Of a DNA stretch of 64,000 nt, positions 22,201 through 33,085 are shown piece after piece (the first letter of the stretch is position 1; each line of letters begins with the position of its first letter). The stretch spans positions 682,001 through 746,000 of the forward strand of contig BQUP01000008.1 in NCBI GenBank assembly GCA_022835595.1, written 5' to 3'. Made by a program: the position numbers and the translations under genes. Below the pieces are notes generated by a model that made no database searches, was not told where the DNA came from, and saw only the letters and a list, made by a program, of their open reading frames with translations. Origin of the DNA: Cystobasidium ongulense. Its lineage: Eukaryota; Basidiomycota; Cystobasidiomycetes; Cystobasidiales; Cystobasidiaceae.

Positions 22201-23125
22201 AGGGCTATGGAAACACTTCGGGCAGAACAAAGGGAACATTCTGACACCGAAGGACCGGAGGGACTCGGGTCATCTAAAAGAATCGTTGAAGGGAACGGTC
22301 ATAGTAGCTTCAAGACCGCGACCCGGCTGTCTGATAGCGACGCTACTCATACATCGGAAGCGACGACTATCACTGAAGACGAAGAGCTCCAAGCACTGTA
22401 CGACAAATTGGATGGCAAGATGCGTAAACTTGGGATAAAGGAAGAGAGTCCTTCCTTCGAGCTGACTCTAAAGTCTGAAAAGCAGAAGAAGCGCTCACGG
22501 ACCGGCGCCAGCGCAGAGCTAACAGAGCCAAGTTTGCCAGCTATGCAAGAGATCGATGCGCTTGAAGAAATGGCAGAAACCGGTGCTATTGGACCTGCAA
22601 ATCACGCTCATAAAGGCTTAGAACCTTGGCAGGCTTCACCAGAAACAAACCTTTTCGATATGCCTCCAGTTGAAGATCCTGAGAGATTCGTTACACCCCC
22701 GACATGGACTCAGCTTCTCGTCGTTCAGGACCCGTTCATTCATACCAGGAACACAACTATGAATATTATACCCGAAACAGTCTCTTTGATTTGGAAGGTA
22801 AGGCTGCCTTCCGTTCCCAAGGTACTTGCGCTTGTACGATCGCGTCCTTACTGACAGTCATACCTCTCCCCCCCCTCAGGAAATGGAACGTGCTCTAAAC
22901 ATGGTACAGAGCGGAGAGCCCTTGAACAAAATCTGCTCCAATGTGCGTCACGAGCCATCGTATAAGCGCAAAAGCCAATTCCGGTCTCATCGCGAGCTAG
23001 AACGTCGTCGTGCGGTACGGACCGAGGGCAAGACGGAAGGCCATGTTCGAAAGCAAAGACATCGAAAGAAAAACGGTCAACGTGCTGAAAAGCCTGGTCG
23101 CGAAGCAGATGTCAAGGCTACTTGA
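19292..23125 (+). CDS. Non-canonical poly(A)/poly(U) polymerase (Trf4/Cid1-type nucleotidyltransferase)
   Basis: Adds nucleotides to RNA 3' ends. Exons 19292-21457, 21514-22797 and 22880-23125 give 1,231 residues. About 530 Ser-rich, probably disordered residues come first. The catalytic domain then begins QEMLVAIRKRLNFMLKDWAP and shows FGSTKYGLDTDSSDLDLCIV, the GS and DxD metal-binding motifs of the DNA polymerase beta superfamily. After the first intron, NSTLIAEYISMKRIIRPF and SSYSLVLMAIAYLQ match the central domain. ELLKLIEGFFEYYLGFP and VQDPFIHTRNTT match the PAP-associated domain. The tail is very basic. The extreme N-terminus (RKSLASSRHLPASRLSFSIR) resembles a mitochondrial presequence, while the Met at 19427 would give a form without it. 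Which Cid/Trf subgroup it belongs to is not settled here. Confidence 0.85.
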
Positions 23126-23537
23126 GGTGTGCGATTTCACACCGAGGCATGTGCCCATTTCTGCCAAGCTATAATCAGTTTTGGTCAGCATACACAGGCC
23201 TAGTCTTGCATCTACCAAATGTAGCATAGAGTACTTCCGCTTGCGTGTGGCTCAGTCCTTTTCTGCGCTCGGAACTACCGTAGTCGTAGAAAGCGGTGCA
23301 AGCAGACAGATCTTCGAGCATCTTTTGTGGTTTGGATCCGCTTTCTAAGTGCTAACAATTCAATTGCATCATACAATGACTTCTCTGCTGATTCTGGTCG
23401 ATTTCAAGGAGTGCTGCCCGAAGCCTGCATACAGAGGCCTTTTGATGTGGTATTGGTATCGTATTTCTCGCAAAGGGCATAGAAAAAGGCTTTGATGTGC
23501 TGTAGCTAATAATCCCAAATGATCTCCTAAGCACTCT
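23126..23537. other. Convergent 3' intergenic region
   Basis: This lies between the stops of the nucleotidyltransferase (plus) and Sec61 beta (minus) genes. No gene is seen; it should hold both 3' UTRs. Confidence 0.5.
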
Positions 23538-24017
23538 CTACTTCATGAAGACGCGTGTCACCTTGTTGAGGAGATGAAGAGCAACGACCGATGCAATGAA
23601 GACGACTGCGAGACCCATCACGACTACCGGGTCGCTGAGCAGGAAACAAGGAAGTCAGCTTGCATCAACAGCACGTCGGCATGATATACACTCACACTTT
23701 CAAGCCTGCTGAATCGTCGCTGGTGTACAGTCTCATCATTGTCGAAGACGAGCCGCCTGCTCCTGCTGCCCTCGTGGACATTGGCTTCTCTGTTCCATCG
23801 TTCAAGGCAGCTGCTCGGCGACTGATGAGCGAGACATACGCAGGAACAGATAAGGCAACCGTCAGCTGCTGTGTTTGTGAGCATGTCGTCGCGCAGAGCT
23901 GGCTCACCGAAGCGCACCCGCCTGGACTGGCTTGCTGCCCACGGGGCGGCCCAGCGGCGTCGATGCAGAAGAGCTGACGCCCGTCGGCGATTCTGGTCTT
24001 GGGGGTGCGACAGACAT
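23538..24017 (-). CDS. SBH1: Sec61 complex beta subunit (Sbh1-like)
   Basis: Tail-anchored beta subunit of the ER protein-translocation channel. Three exons encode about 110 residues. The N-terminus is SVAPPRPESPTGVSSSAST, then LGRPVGSKPVQAGALR. After an intron it continues RRAAALNDGTEKP and then the hallmark GGSSSTMMRLYTSDDSAGLK. A second intron, with donor after AAAGT, leads to the single membrane helix, VDPVVVMGLAVVFIASVVAL, ending HLLNKVTRVFMK. Length and order match the family. The start at 24017 (MSVAPP) is the first Met that keeps the PxGRPVGS segment; an upstream in-frame Met at 24137 is less likely. Confidence 0.92.
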
Positions 24018-24257
24018 TGTCGTGTATATTTTGTGCACGGAAGTGTGCTTGTTGGATTGTCGCAACCCGTCGCCATCAGCATCCATGGCTTCAGCAGCGT
24101 TGATCGAGTCGCCTCTCACCTCGTCCAAAAGATGCAAATGTCAGATCATTGCCGAAGAGCACATCACATGCCATATACAAGCACGATGACACATGCTGAT
24201 GCTTAACGCTAATCTCGTCCCGCCTGGTTGCTGGCTGCTCTGCACACAATACACGCT

Positions 24258-25958
24258 ATGATTCCACACCACATACAGGGAAGATCCACCTTACCGCTGA
24301 CAGCCTCCGCTCGTGAAGCACTGGCACTCTTCGAGACGCTCGATGCAAACGATGATGAACCAACAGCAGAATCGAGTCAAGGTAGCTCTTCAACTCCGGC
24401 CTCTGGACCTTCTCAGCTTCAGATTACGAGACAAGACAGTCCATATGTTAAAGCAGTCCCTCTTCTCGCAGTCACCAGAACGAGCAGTTTGAGCTCGACA
24501 CTTGTACCTGCAGGAAGACTTCCGACATTCAAGCCTCTTCTACCACGTAGCCGCCCTCAGCCTTCCGATGCATTGCACGCAACCACCCCAACTAGTTCGC
24601 CACATGTGGATACATTTGTATTGCAGGATAAGGGGGAAATTGGACATGCGGAAAGGCAAAGTTTATCAGCTAGACGAGGAAATATTGCCCGTGAGGTTGA
24701 GAACAATCCAATTCGGACTACTTTGGGCACCGAGTCTGGTTTGCAATCTATTCGAGCAGTTCCATTTAAGGGAGTGAATACTACACTCTCGCACAACGAC
24801 AAGACCCAAACTTCACAGCCGCAGCCTTCTTCTCGCAGAGGCGAATTTTCTTGGGAGATGCCTAACATCAGTCATGCCGCTCGTCAAGAAAGCGAAGATC
24901 CGGGTACTATTTTCGACGAAAGTGTCACTACCGTGCCCAGCAGTCGAACGCCATCCCTCAATGAGCTGAAGGGCGGCCAAGTCGACGTGTCCAAACCTTA
25001 CACCACGGCCGTCGGTCGAAACGACGAGGTTGGTCGCAGCGCAGCTCTAGATAGCGTAAGCTCGAGAGCGAATGACCTTGCACACCCTGTTACAACGTCT
25101 AAAAGGAAGAGAGCAGTCAAGCAAAAACGGGTTCTAACCTCAGTCAGCGAAGTGCCTCTAAATAACGGAAGAAGAGGCTTCCCAAGTGACTCTGATGAAG
25201 ACTGGTCGCCTGGAAAAGGAAAGAACAAGAAGAAGCGGAAGAACAGCGCGCTGGTCCTCAAAGCTGCGAGGTCTGCACCAATTTCTAAGCCGGCTAGAGT
25301 CACACGGGGCAACAAGACTAGGAAAGTAGAACCAATACACGAAGTCATCGAAGAGATCACCCTGGAAGGCAGTCCAGAATGCGGTTTAAAGCCTTCGGAG
25401 TTTGTACCATCACTACCGAAACGAAAAGCTGCCAGAAAAGCCGCTCATACCATAGGCGCAAATGACTCGACGGGAGATGGTGACAACAGTCTCGCTGAGA
25501 CGAGCCAGTATCTCCGAGAGAATTGGGAGTCGAGTGCAAGTAGCTCCGAAGAGGGGGGACAAGGCGAAACTGTTTATGATGACGAAGAAGGAATAACTGG
25601 GATTAAGTGGGTAATTGTGTATATGCATGCGGAGTAGCAGAGCTGATTAGACTCGTCATCAGGAGACCTAAAAGATCGAGCAATGATACCAAGCCTTCGC
25701 GGACCAAGAGCTCGAAAGCACCACTGTCGGGGACTTCTACTATTTTGAAAGCAGGGTCGAGGGCAAGCGGTAAGCTTGCCGATCCGAAGAGCAGTCCAGT
25801 TAAAGAGGAAGCAGTAAGTCGTCTCCGTGCATCGCATTCTTCTTCAATAGTATGAGCTGATATCATTCGCCTGCCAGGCTGATGAGAATCAGAAGAAGCG
25901 AAGGGCGTATTTTGAGCAAGTCGACAATTTCGAAATGGAAGTAGAGAATGTTTTGTGA
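24258..25958 (+). CDS. Basic disordered nuclear-type protein, possible sororin-like C-terminus
   Basis: Exons 24258-25606, 25663-25813 and 25878-25958 give 526 residues. Most of it is Ser/Thr/Pro-rich and low in hydrophobics. Lys/Arg clusters (TSKRKRAVKQKR, GKGKNKKKRKNS) look like nuclear localisation signals. The last exon ends RRAYFEQVDNFEMEVENVL, a compact motif unlike the rest. Its Tyr-Phe...Asp-x-Phe-Glu pattern reminds me of the short conserved C-terminus of sororin-type cohesin regulators. That is recall, not a search, and the assignment is tentative. The upstream SDSDEDWSPGKGKN segment could be a kinase target. The start at 24258 is the likeliest Met. Confidence 0.7.
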
Positions 25959-26137
25959 TGGTAGTTAGCTCTCTTTAGCTGATGTAGCATAGAGTGTACT
26001 AGTTGGGTAATAATAAATATGCTGTCGTGGTGAAGTAGAGAGAGAAGCAAGATCTTCTCCAATGGCAAAGAGCTTGAAGCACCTTTCGCTTGATCGACTT
26101 GGATTGCCCTTGTAACTGCTCCACAACACTTCCAAAG

Positions 26138-27212
26138 ATGCCTAGTGAGTGTCAGGTAGCCGGACTGATGCTGCAGTGACACGCTGACGTGCTGTTGCGC
26201 TTCGACAGCCCAGCAAGTCAACACGCCGTTTCCGCTCATCGATGCGGGTGAGTGAAGCAAGCAGCCAGCGAGGACGACAGGAAGCTGGACGGGAGGATAG
26301 AAGGAAAGACAATGCCTTCATAGCTTCATAAGCTGATTGAGATCTGCACTACTGTCGCGTCTACCGAACAGATCCACACGCAAAGCGGGTCGTTCGCTAT
26401 ATGAGGCCCAGCGACTATGCCGTCTGGGCAGGAGCGACCGCTGCTTTCCCAGGGCTTCTATATGGCTACGGTGAGCAACGCGCAGCAGACAGGCTGTACC
26501 AGTCCATCGCATGCATTGCTGATGCTGCCGTCTGTGTGTCTATGCGTCCTGCAGAAATGGCCGACCCAACCAAGCTCTCAAAGAGAGGCCTTACACCAGC
26601 ATTGAAACTATGCACCTTCCTCGGGTTCTGCGGAGGTTTCCTCTTAGCATACCAAAGAAGTACCTGTGAGTGGTCTCAAGCTGTCTCAACGCTCTATGTG
26701 CAGCTTCACTGACCCTTGCGCTTCCTTGCATCGATGTTGCAGTCCGGTTCTGGGGATGGGAAGAGAATGTAAGGAGACAGCTACAGGATATTACCATACT
26801 TATACATGGACGCTAGAGCTGAAAAAACGTATCAATCTCTTCAGGAGCGCGAGCAGAAGAGGGATCTGGAAGAACTATCAGCGTTGGCGGCTAAGGGCGA
26901 GCCAGTCTACGGACCAAGTGACCTACCGGACTTCGTGCAAGGCGTCGCTCACCGAAACAGCGTCTTCAGTCAGCTTGTGAGTCGATCCCACCCATGTTCA
27001 AAGCTCAAATGCACTCCAGCCAGCTGATACTATGCCTTCAATACAGAAATTGGCCACATTACCATGGTTCAACTTGGTCAAGTAGGTTTGAAATGTGGAA
27101 GCCGGCAATTCAGGATTGATCTGACGCAACTGGGGTGCTTCACAGCCATCCACATCACGGCGTAGACACGACAAAGTACTACATGAAGGCGCAGGAACAG
27201 CAGGACAGCTAG
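26138..27212 (+). CDS. NADH:ubiquinone oxidoreductase (complex I) 21-kDa subunit
   Basis: Accessory subunit of mitochondrial complex I, fungal type. The first coding exon is only ATGCCTA (26138-26144). The second resumes at 26209 and completes TQQVNTPFPLIDADPHAKRV. Then come VVRYMRPSDYAVWAGATAAF (N-terminal domain), LTPALKLCTFLGFCGGFLL (membrane helix) and FRFWGWEENEREQKRDLEEL after an intron whose acceptor is ...CTCTTCAG. EPVYGPSDLPDFVQGVAHRN and FNLVNHPHHGVDTTKYY follow. At least six introns. The join WEEN|EREQ is the only frame-consistent option I found. Its presence shows the organism keeps complex I. Confidence 0.88.
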
Positions 27213-27502
27213 ATGCCTGGGATCGCCGGGCTAGCAGATGGCCTTGTACGCTTCCAGTGAACCATCCAGCAGATGAAACAGCGCCACATGTCTACGAGAT
27301 TAGAGCCAGACATCTTACTGTGCATTGCAATGTATTGACTGCGTATAATACGATAGCTTTCTTATCGCCTTCGCCTGTCGACCTCGATTGCCTTACTCGC
27401 ATTGACGAACAGGCACGTTTATTAAACGTTTATTGTCTTTTGCTTCATCGACCACACGTGGCGAGGCGACAGAAGTACGTTTCGTTGGAGGAGTAGAGGA
27501 GG

Positions 27503-30500
27503 ATGAGCTACTTCCTCGAGTACTCGAAGAGCTCGAGAGCCCGCTGTCGACGGTGAGCTGGGCCAGGCAACCCAGCATTGATTGTGTGCTGTTGCTGATC
27601 ATGGCGCTGGGACCGTGTAAACAGATGCGAAGACCTCATCGAGAAGGGAGAGCTGCGGTGCGCATTTATCGGCAAGAAAGATGAATGACAACAACTGACT
27701 ATCGTTTGCAGTGTCGGCTTTGAAGTCGAAAGCTCGTATGGACCTGGCCAGATGTCGATACAATGGCTGCATTGGGGATGTTTAAAGCCAACGCAGCTTG
27801 GCCAGATGGGCGTCAATGCCAATGGATTCCACACTCTCGCGTATGCGCTGCTTTCAGATTCACACACTTGTAATTTACTTATACTGATGCATTGCGCAGG
27901 GCCGAAGACCAGCTTCGCGTAGTCGACGCTATCAAGCAGCGCAAGATCCCTGATCAAGACCTCAGTGCAGCTCTCAAACCGCCTCTCGAGCTGCCAAAAG
28001 ATATCGCACCGTCCCAGACAGCTCCTCCCGCTCCTACCGTACAGCCGAATTGGCCACCATCCAAACCAAGCAAGGGTTTAATGGTACCAAGAAAACCCAA
28101 ACCTGGAATTACATCATCTAGTATAGCAAGCTCAAGTCAACCTCCTATTATTCATACTTCAGTTACTCCTTCTTCCTCCCACACTATTGACTTGACTTCT
28201 TCGCCTGCTCGTACGGGCCAATCGCATGTTCCGTCCTCTTCCCAGTCGCATATCATAGACGTTTCTAGCTCTCCGGTGAAGCCTGTGCTTGAGGATGACC
28301 ATGCAAAACAAGGCTCCACAGAAGCTAGTGGTTCTGGAAGTGTGACTGCGCAGCCTGGAACAGTCGCTGAAGGTCGGGTCGTGAAAGCTGAACGAGAGGA
28401 AGAGCAGGACGAGTCTGAGGGTTCGCCCGAACCAGACGATGACGTTTTCTATCTGCGACACCAAGATGAAGTGGTCGGAATCCAGCACTATAGAGGTCTG
28501 GTAGGCGTTGGCGAAAGGGTCGTTTTGGTGAGACTAGCTCTTCACCTGCATCATAGCTCTCCAGAACTAACGCATACGCCCCCAGCGTCGAGAGCCTAGC
28601 AACCGTTATGATGCGAATGCCATTCAGGTTATCAATATCAACGGGCAACAAGTCGGACACATTCCCAGAGGAACAGCAGCGAGACTGGGTAGGTACTGCG
28701 TCTTCAGTGTAATTATACACTTCTGATGGCAATGCTCTTTCCAGCGCGCTTGATGGACGCAAGATATATCAACGTTGAGGGGGTCATGTTGACTGGTAAT
28801 ATTGGCAAATCAGGATACAAGCTTAAAATCATGATTGACATATATGGTCAAGCAAGCGCCAGGGCAAGCTTGGGACCACATTTGGCCTGGTTTGGCCAAA
28901 TCAGCGAGACTGGGGTTCCTCCTGCAGCAACAGACGATGCCAGAGCCGCTACTGGTGTTAATGGCAGCTCCTCTCCGAGAAAAGGCAAGAACAAGGCTGT
29001 ACCAGAAACAGAAGAACAGAGGGCGGCGAAGCGTGTTTTGGATGGCCTGAAAGAACTAGAGAAGGGTGGAGAAGAGAACAAGGCGAACGCCGTTATGGAC
29101 ACTTTGACCCATGGTTTCGATGTCCTTAAATTGCCGCTGCATCCTAACCCCCCTAGCAAGCGTGGTGGCCAGCTTCGAAATGATCTCATGGTAAGCCTTT
29201 TCCTATGTAACCTAAGGGATTCGGCTGCTGAACATTCACCCTTCCAGTCTCATCAATCTCAAAGTCTTTTGTGGATGCAGCAGAAAGAAGCTCCCGCACT
29301 TCCGACCGGCGATGAACACGTTCAGCTTTGGCAGCGCAAGACTACCCCAATGCCACACTGGCTGAATCGAGCAACTTTGACTCCCCAAGCTATCTCTAGT
29401 CCTCCTGAACTCGGTAGAGGTGGTATCATGGCTGATGCAATGGGTCTCGGAAAGACCCTAACCATTTTGAGTTTGGTTCTGGCGACAAAAGATGACAAGC
29501 CAGCTGGCTATTGTAATGCTACCCTGATCGGTAAGCCTCTGCACTGTGAGAATATCGATGCGAGTGCTAAATTGACAACTCGATAGTTTGCCCACTGAGC
29601 GTACTCTCTAACTGGGAGACACAATTGCAAGAACATATCGTACCTGGCCAGATCTCTTCGGTGACGTTCTATGGGGAAGGCAGGAACGTCCGACAAGTAG
29701 TTCTCGAGTCCGCGGATATCGTTTTAACAACCTATGATGTGCTGTCGTCTGAATTTACAGCGAAGAAGGGTAAAGGCAAAGGAAACTTTGGCAAGGTACT
29801 CGAAACAAACTGGAAGCGAGTCGTACTGGATGAAGGTCATACTATCAGAAATCCGAAAGCTGGCAAGACAAAGTGGGTCGTCGCTATGCACTCTGTATAG
29901 TCTCATTTGAAGCTAAAACGTCTTCGTAGAGCGGCTGTCGCGCTCAATGCACATCGAAGATGGATTGTTTCAGGAACGCCTATTGTCAATGGCGCGAAGG
30001 ACCTCGGCTCATTGCTGACTTTTCTCAAGATGTGCAAGCCTTTGGATGAAGCAGAGCAATTCCGACGGCACATCAGTAAGCGCTGCTTTCGATTGCAAAA
30101 GCTCATAGCCCGCTGACGTTGAGGATAGTTCGCATGCTTCCCTCTGGTCAAGGAGCCTTGTTGCTCCAAGCAATTATGACGGATAGTTGCATACGACGAA
30201 CTAAAGAGATGCAAGATGACGCCGGGAACAGATTAGTAGCACTTCCCCCCGTCAATTTCTACTCTATCAAAGTTGATCTTCACGAAGAAGATAGAAAAGC
30301 TTACGACTTGGCTATGGCTGCAAGTAAAAGGAAATTCGAGGAGTTCTTGGCAAATGAAAGGACTGGCAATGTAAGACATAAGTTCAAGATAGCAGACTTG
30401 CACTATGATCTGATTATATATTCGTACTCCTCTAGCTCCCACCCAACGTACTGCAGCTCCTTACCAGGCTCCGCCAGATTGCTTGTTTGTCTACACTGGT

Positions 30501-32081
30501 CCCACCTGATTATATTGAGGTAAGACGCGTTGTTTATAAGCTGTCTCTTTCACAATGCTGACACGTCCTTCAAGAATCTACAACAAGAAGAGCAGCGTCA
30601 TGCTCCAATCGTTAATCTAACAGACGAAGCCAAGAGGGCCCTGATCCTCAAGCTGAAAGCGAGCATAGATGACGCTACAGAGTGCCCTGTAAGCTACGAG
30701 TTAGCCAGCAAGCTGAGACTCCACCCGGGTCTGACTTGAGACTCCAACAGGTCTGCTTCGACGAGATGGTTCAACCCAGGATTACGATGTGTGGTCATAG
30801 TTACTGTTTAGACTGCATCAGTGAAGTCATCAAAGTTCAAGCACTTTGCCCTATGGACCGAACGCCTCTACCATCCTTGAGCCATGTGCTGGAATTGCCA
30901 GCTGTAATGCCGGATGTAGACGTTGACGAGTCAGAAGACGAGAAACCTAAGGCTGCCATGTTGCTGAAGAGTAGCGCGAAGATAGATGAATTGTTGGTAA
31001 CTCCCTTATTGAATCTTTTGCAAGGCATATCAGCTAATCGCGTGTTTTGCACTAGGGTCAAATATCTCAAAGCCTTCCCCAAAGGCGAGAAGAGTCTCGT
31101 ATTCTCTCAATTTACTAAGTTCTTAGAGAAGATCGAACCTCACCTTAAACAAGCAGGCATCAAAAGCGTCCGGCTAGACGGATCAATGTCACAGAAAAGG
31201 CGTGCTGAAGTCATTGACGAGTTTCAGAACAGTCCTAGCGTGAAAGCAGAAGAAGAAGAGTATAGCAGGGAGGATTCTTCAGCTACAGAGGCGTCGGGTG
31301 ACGATGCGTCCGATGCTAGCGAAATAGGTAGCGATGATGACGAATATATTGCTCAGGACAGCAAGAAACGGAAGACTCGAGCATCGAAAACAAAGCAGCC
31401 CAGAAGCAAACGCACAAAGAAAGCAACCACGAAAAAAGCTAAATCTAATGTGAAAGGAAAGGGAAAAGCGCGTGCTGGTACGTCGACTAGGCTGGGCGAT
31501 GGTCCGACTGTCATGCTTATCAGCCTTCAAGCTGGAAGCCAGGGATTGAACCTGACAGCTGCTCAAGTAGGCGGACAGGAAGATTTCACAGCAGAGGCTG
31601 AACTGATACGTATCGATTCTCAACAGAATGTCTTCCTCATTGATCCTTGGTGGAACAGCGCTATCACGATGCAAGCTATTGACAGAGTGAACCGAATTGT
31701 AAGTTGTATAGCCCTGACACAAGGGTGTCTGATGTGTTGACACTGTTATCGTGCACAGGGCCAAAAAGCGAAGGAGGTCAGGGTGTTTGAGGTAGGTAGA
31801 TTGAAGTATTTGTGGTAAAATAATGCCGTGGCTGCTCTAAGACTGTCCGCTACGCTTTGCAGATCATCGCAAAGGACACGATCGAAGACAAGATACTCGA
31901 GATACAAGCGAAGAAGAACGAGTTGATCCAGCAAGCTTTCGCTGGTAATCGAACTAAAGAAACAGCAAGGCAGAAGAAGGAAGCGCGATTCAACGAGATT
32001 GCAGCGCTTTTCGGAGTGGACCAGAATCAAGGCGCAAGTAGTAGTAGTAGGAGTGATAATCTCGTACAGCAGACACTGTAG
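27503..32081 (+). CDS. RAD5: PARP-finger / HIRAN / SNF2 helicase / RING protein (Rad5/HLTF-like)
   Basis: DNA translocase and probable ubiquitin ligase for template switching at stalled forks. About 1,200 residues in many short exons. It opens with a PARP-type zinc finger: [20 protein letters not shown] and HWGC (Cys15, Cys18, His48, Cys51). After a Ser-rich linker comes a HIRAN domain ([18 protein letters not shown], then [10 protein letters not shown] and [11 protein letters not shown]). The SNF2 motor shows [12 protein letters not shown] (Walker A), [11 protein letters not shown] (DEGH) and [15 protein letters not shown] with CPVCFDEM and CGHSYCLDC ends CPMDR, with Asp at the last ligand position. 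The helicase C-lobe ([44 protein letters not shown]) carries a ~80-residue acidic then Lys-rich insert. The PARP-finger exons are joined by my own splice choices. The start at 27503 directly precedes the finger. Confidence 0.88.
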
Positions 32082-33085
32082 AACGAGAAATGCAAAGAAT
32101 AAACCAATGTATCTATAGATTCCTTACGAATGATGTCTTGCTCGAAAGCGTGCTGGTGCTTGACGGTCTTCCTTCTCTGTATATTGTTTCGGCTTGCCCG
32201 GGCTCTGGGGCTGCCTGCACAGGCGTCAGAGGAGCAGGCTGTCCACAAGTCTACTCTGCTCTGACCAGCCGCAGTCATCTAATTCCAACAGCGCGACGAC
32301 ACCCTGTAGGGACGACTCACATTCAACTGCACTCCAGCTCGTACAAATGGTAGTCGCGTCAAGGTACGACGGCCAAACAAAGCAGGCGCGTTGGAAGTGT
32401 CAATCCAACCAAGAATCGGCAAGACGGTCTCATGCGACACTGCAGACTAGGAGCAGAGTCGCCCAAGCTGGGGCACGAATGATGATAGCACACTGCACAC
32501 AAGACACGTCGACATAATGTAGCATGTGTCGGTGTATACATACGCTATGACTGACGAAGCATCCAAAGCCTGAGCGATCAGCACGGCCAAAGAGAGCGAT
32601 GTAAACATGAGGGACGGTGCAGGCATCTCGAGCAAGCACGCCTTGCAGCTTGGATGTGTACTGACAGGAGCTGCACCCCGTCAGACGTGCAGTGTACACC
32701 TGCTGGAGTATGGCGATGTGCTGACTGTGCGAAGGGCTGCCTTCTTTCACGACTCACGATTCTTATGCACGAACGATTCTGTAAACAAGCACTTCAAGAC
32801 GAACGACAAGCCTGGGAAGAGCAAGGGAGATAAGCTGGAAACAGCACAGCACCGTGTGTCATCGACCACTCCATACCCGAGTGGACAAACGGACCTCTAC
32901 TACTGCGCTCTTGCAAGCGACCCTCTGGTAAGCTGCAGAATCGCGGAAATACACAACATCTACCCGAGTACAACAACGCTGATTCTATGCTTTACATTCA
33001 CACATGCTCGCAAACAGACTCGCCTATCCGTCTGCTTATGCCTTTTACGAACGAACTTTCATGAACACTTGCACACGAAACCACA
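32082..33085. other. Intergenic region upstream of the large disordered protein gene
   Basis: About 1 kb. It contains a 160-codon frame (32607-33089) with no family features, which I leave out. It should hold the Rad5-like 3' UTR and the next gene's promoter and leader; pyrimidine-rich stretches occur close to 33085. Confidence 0.45.

Noticed and set aside
26760-26870. Apparent frame break in the complex I subunit after WGWEEN
   Set aside because: Using the acceptor ...CTCTTCAG further downstream gives WEENEREQKRDLEEL in frame, so the gene is intact.
31560-31630. Extra ~20 residues before VFLIDPWW in the Rad5-like motor
   Set aside because: The segment is an in-frame GT...AG intron; removing it restores [14 protein letters not shown].
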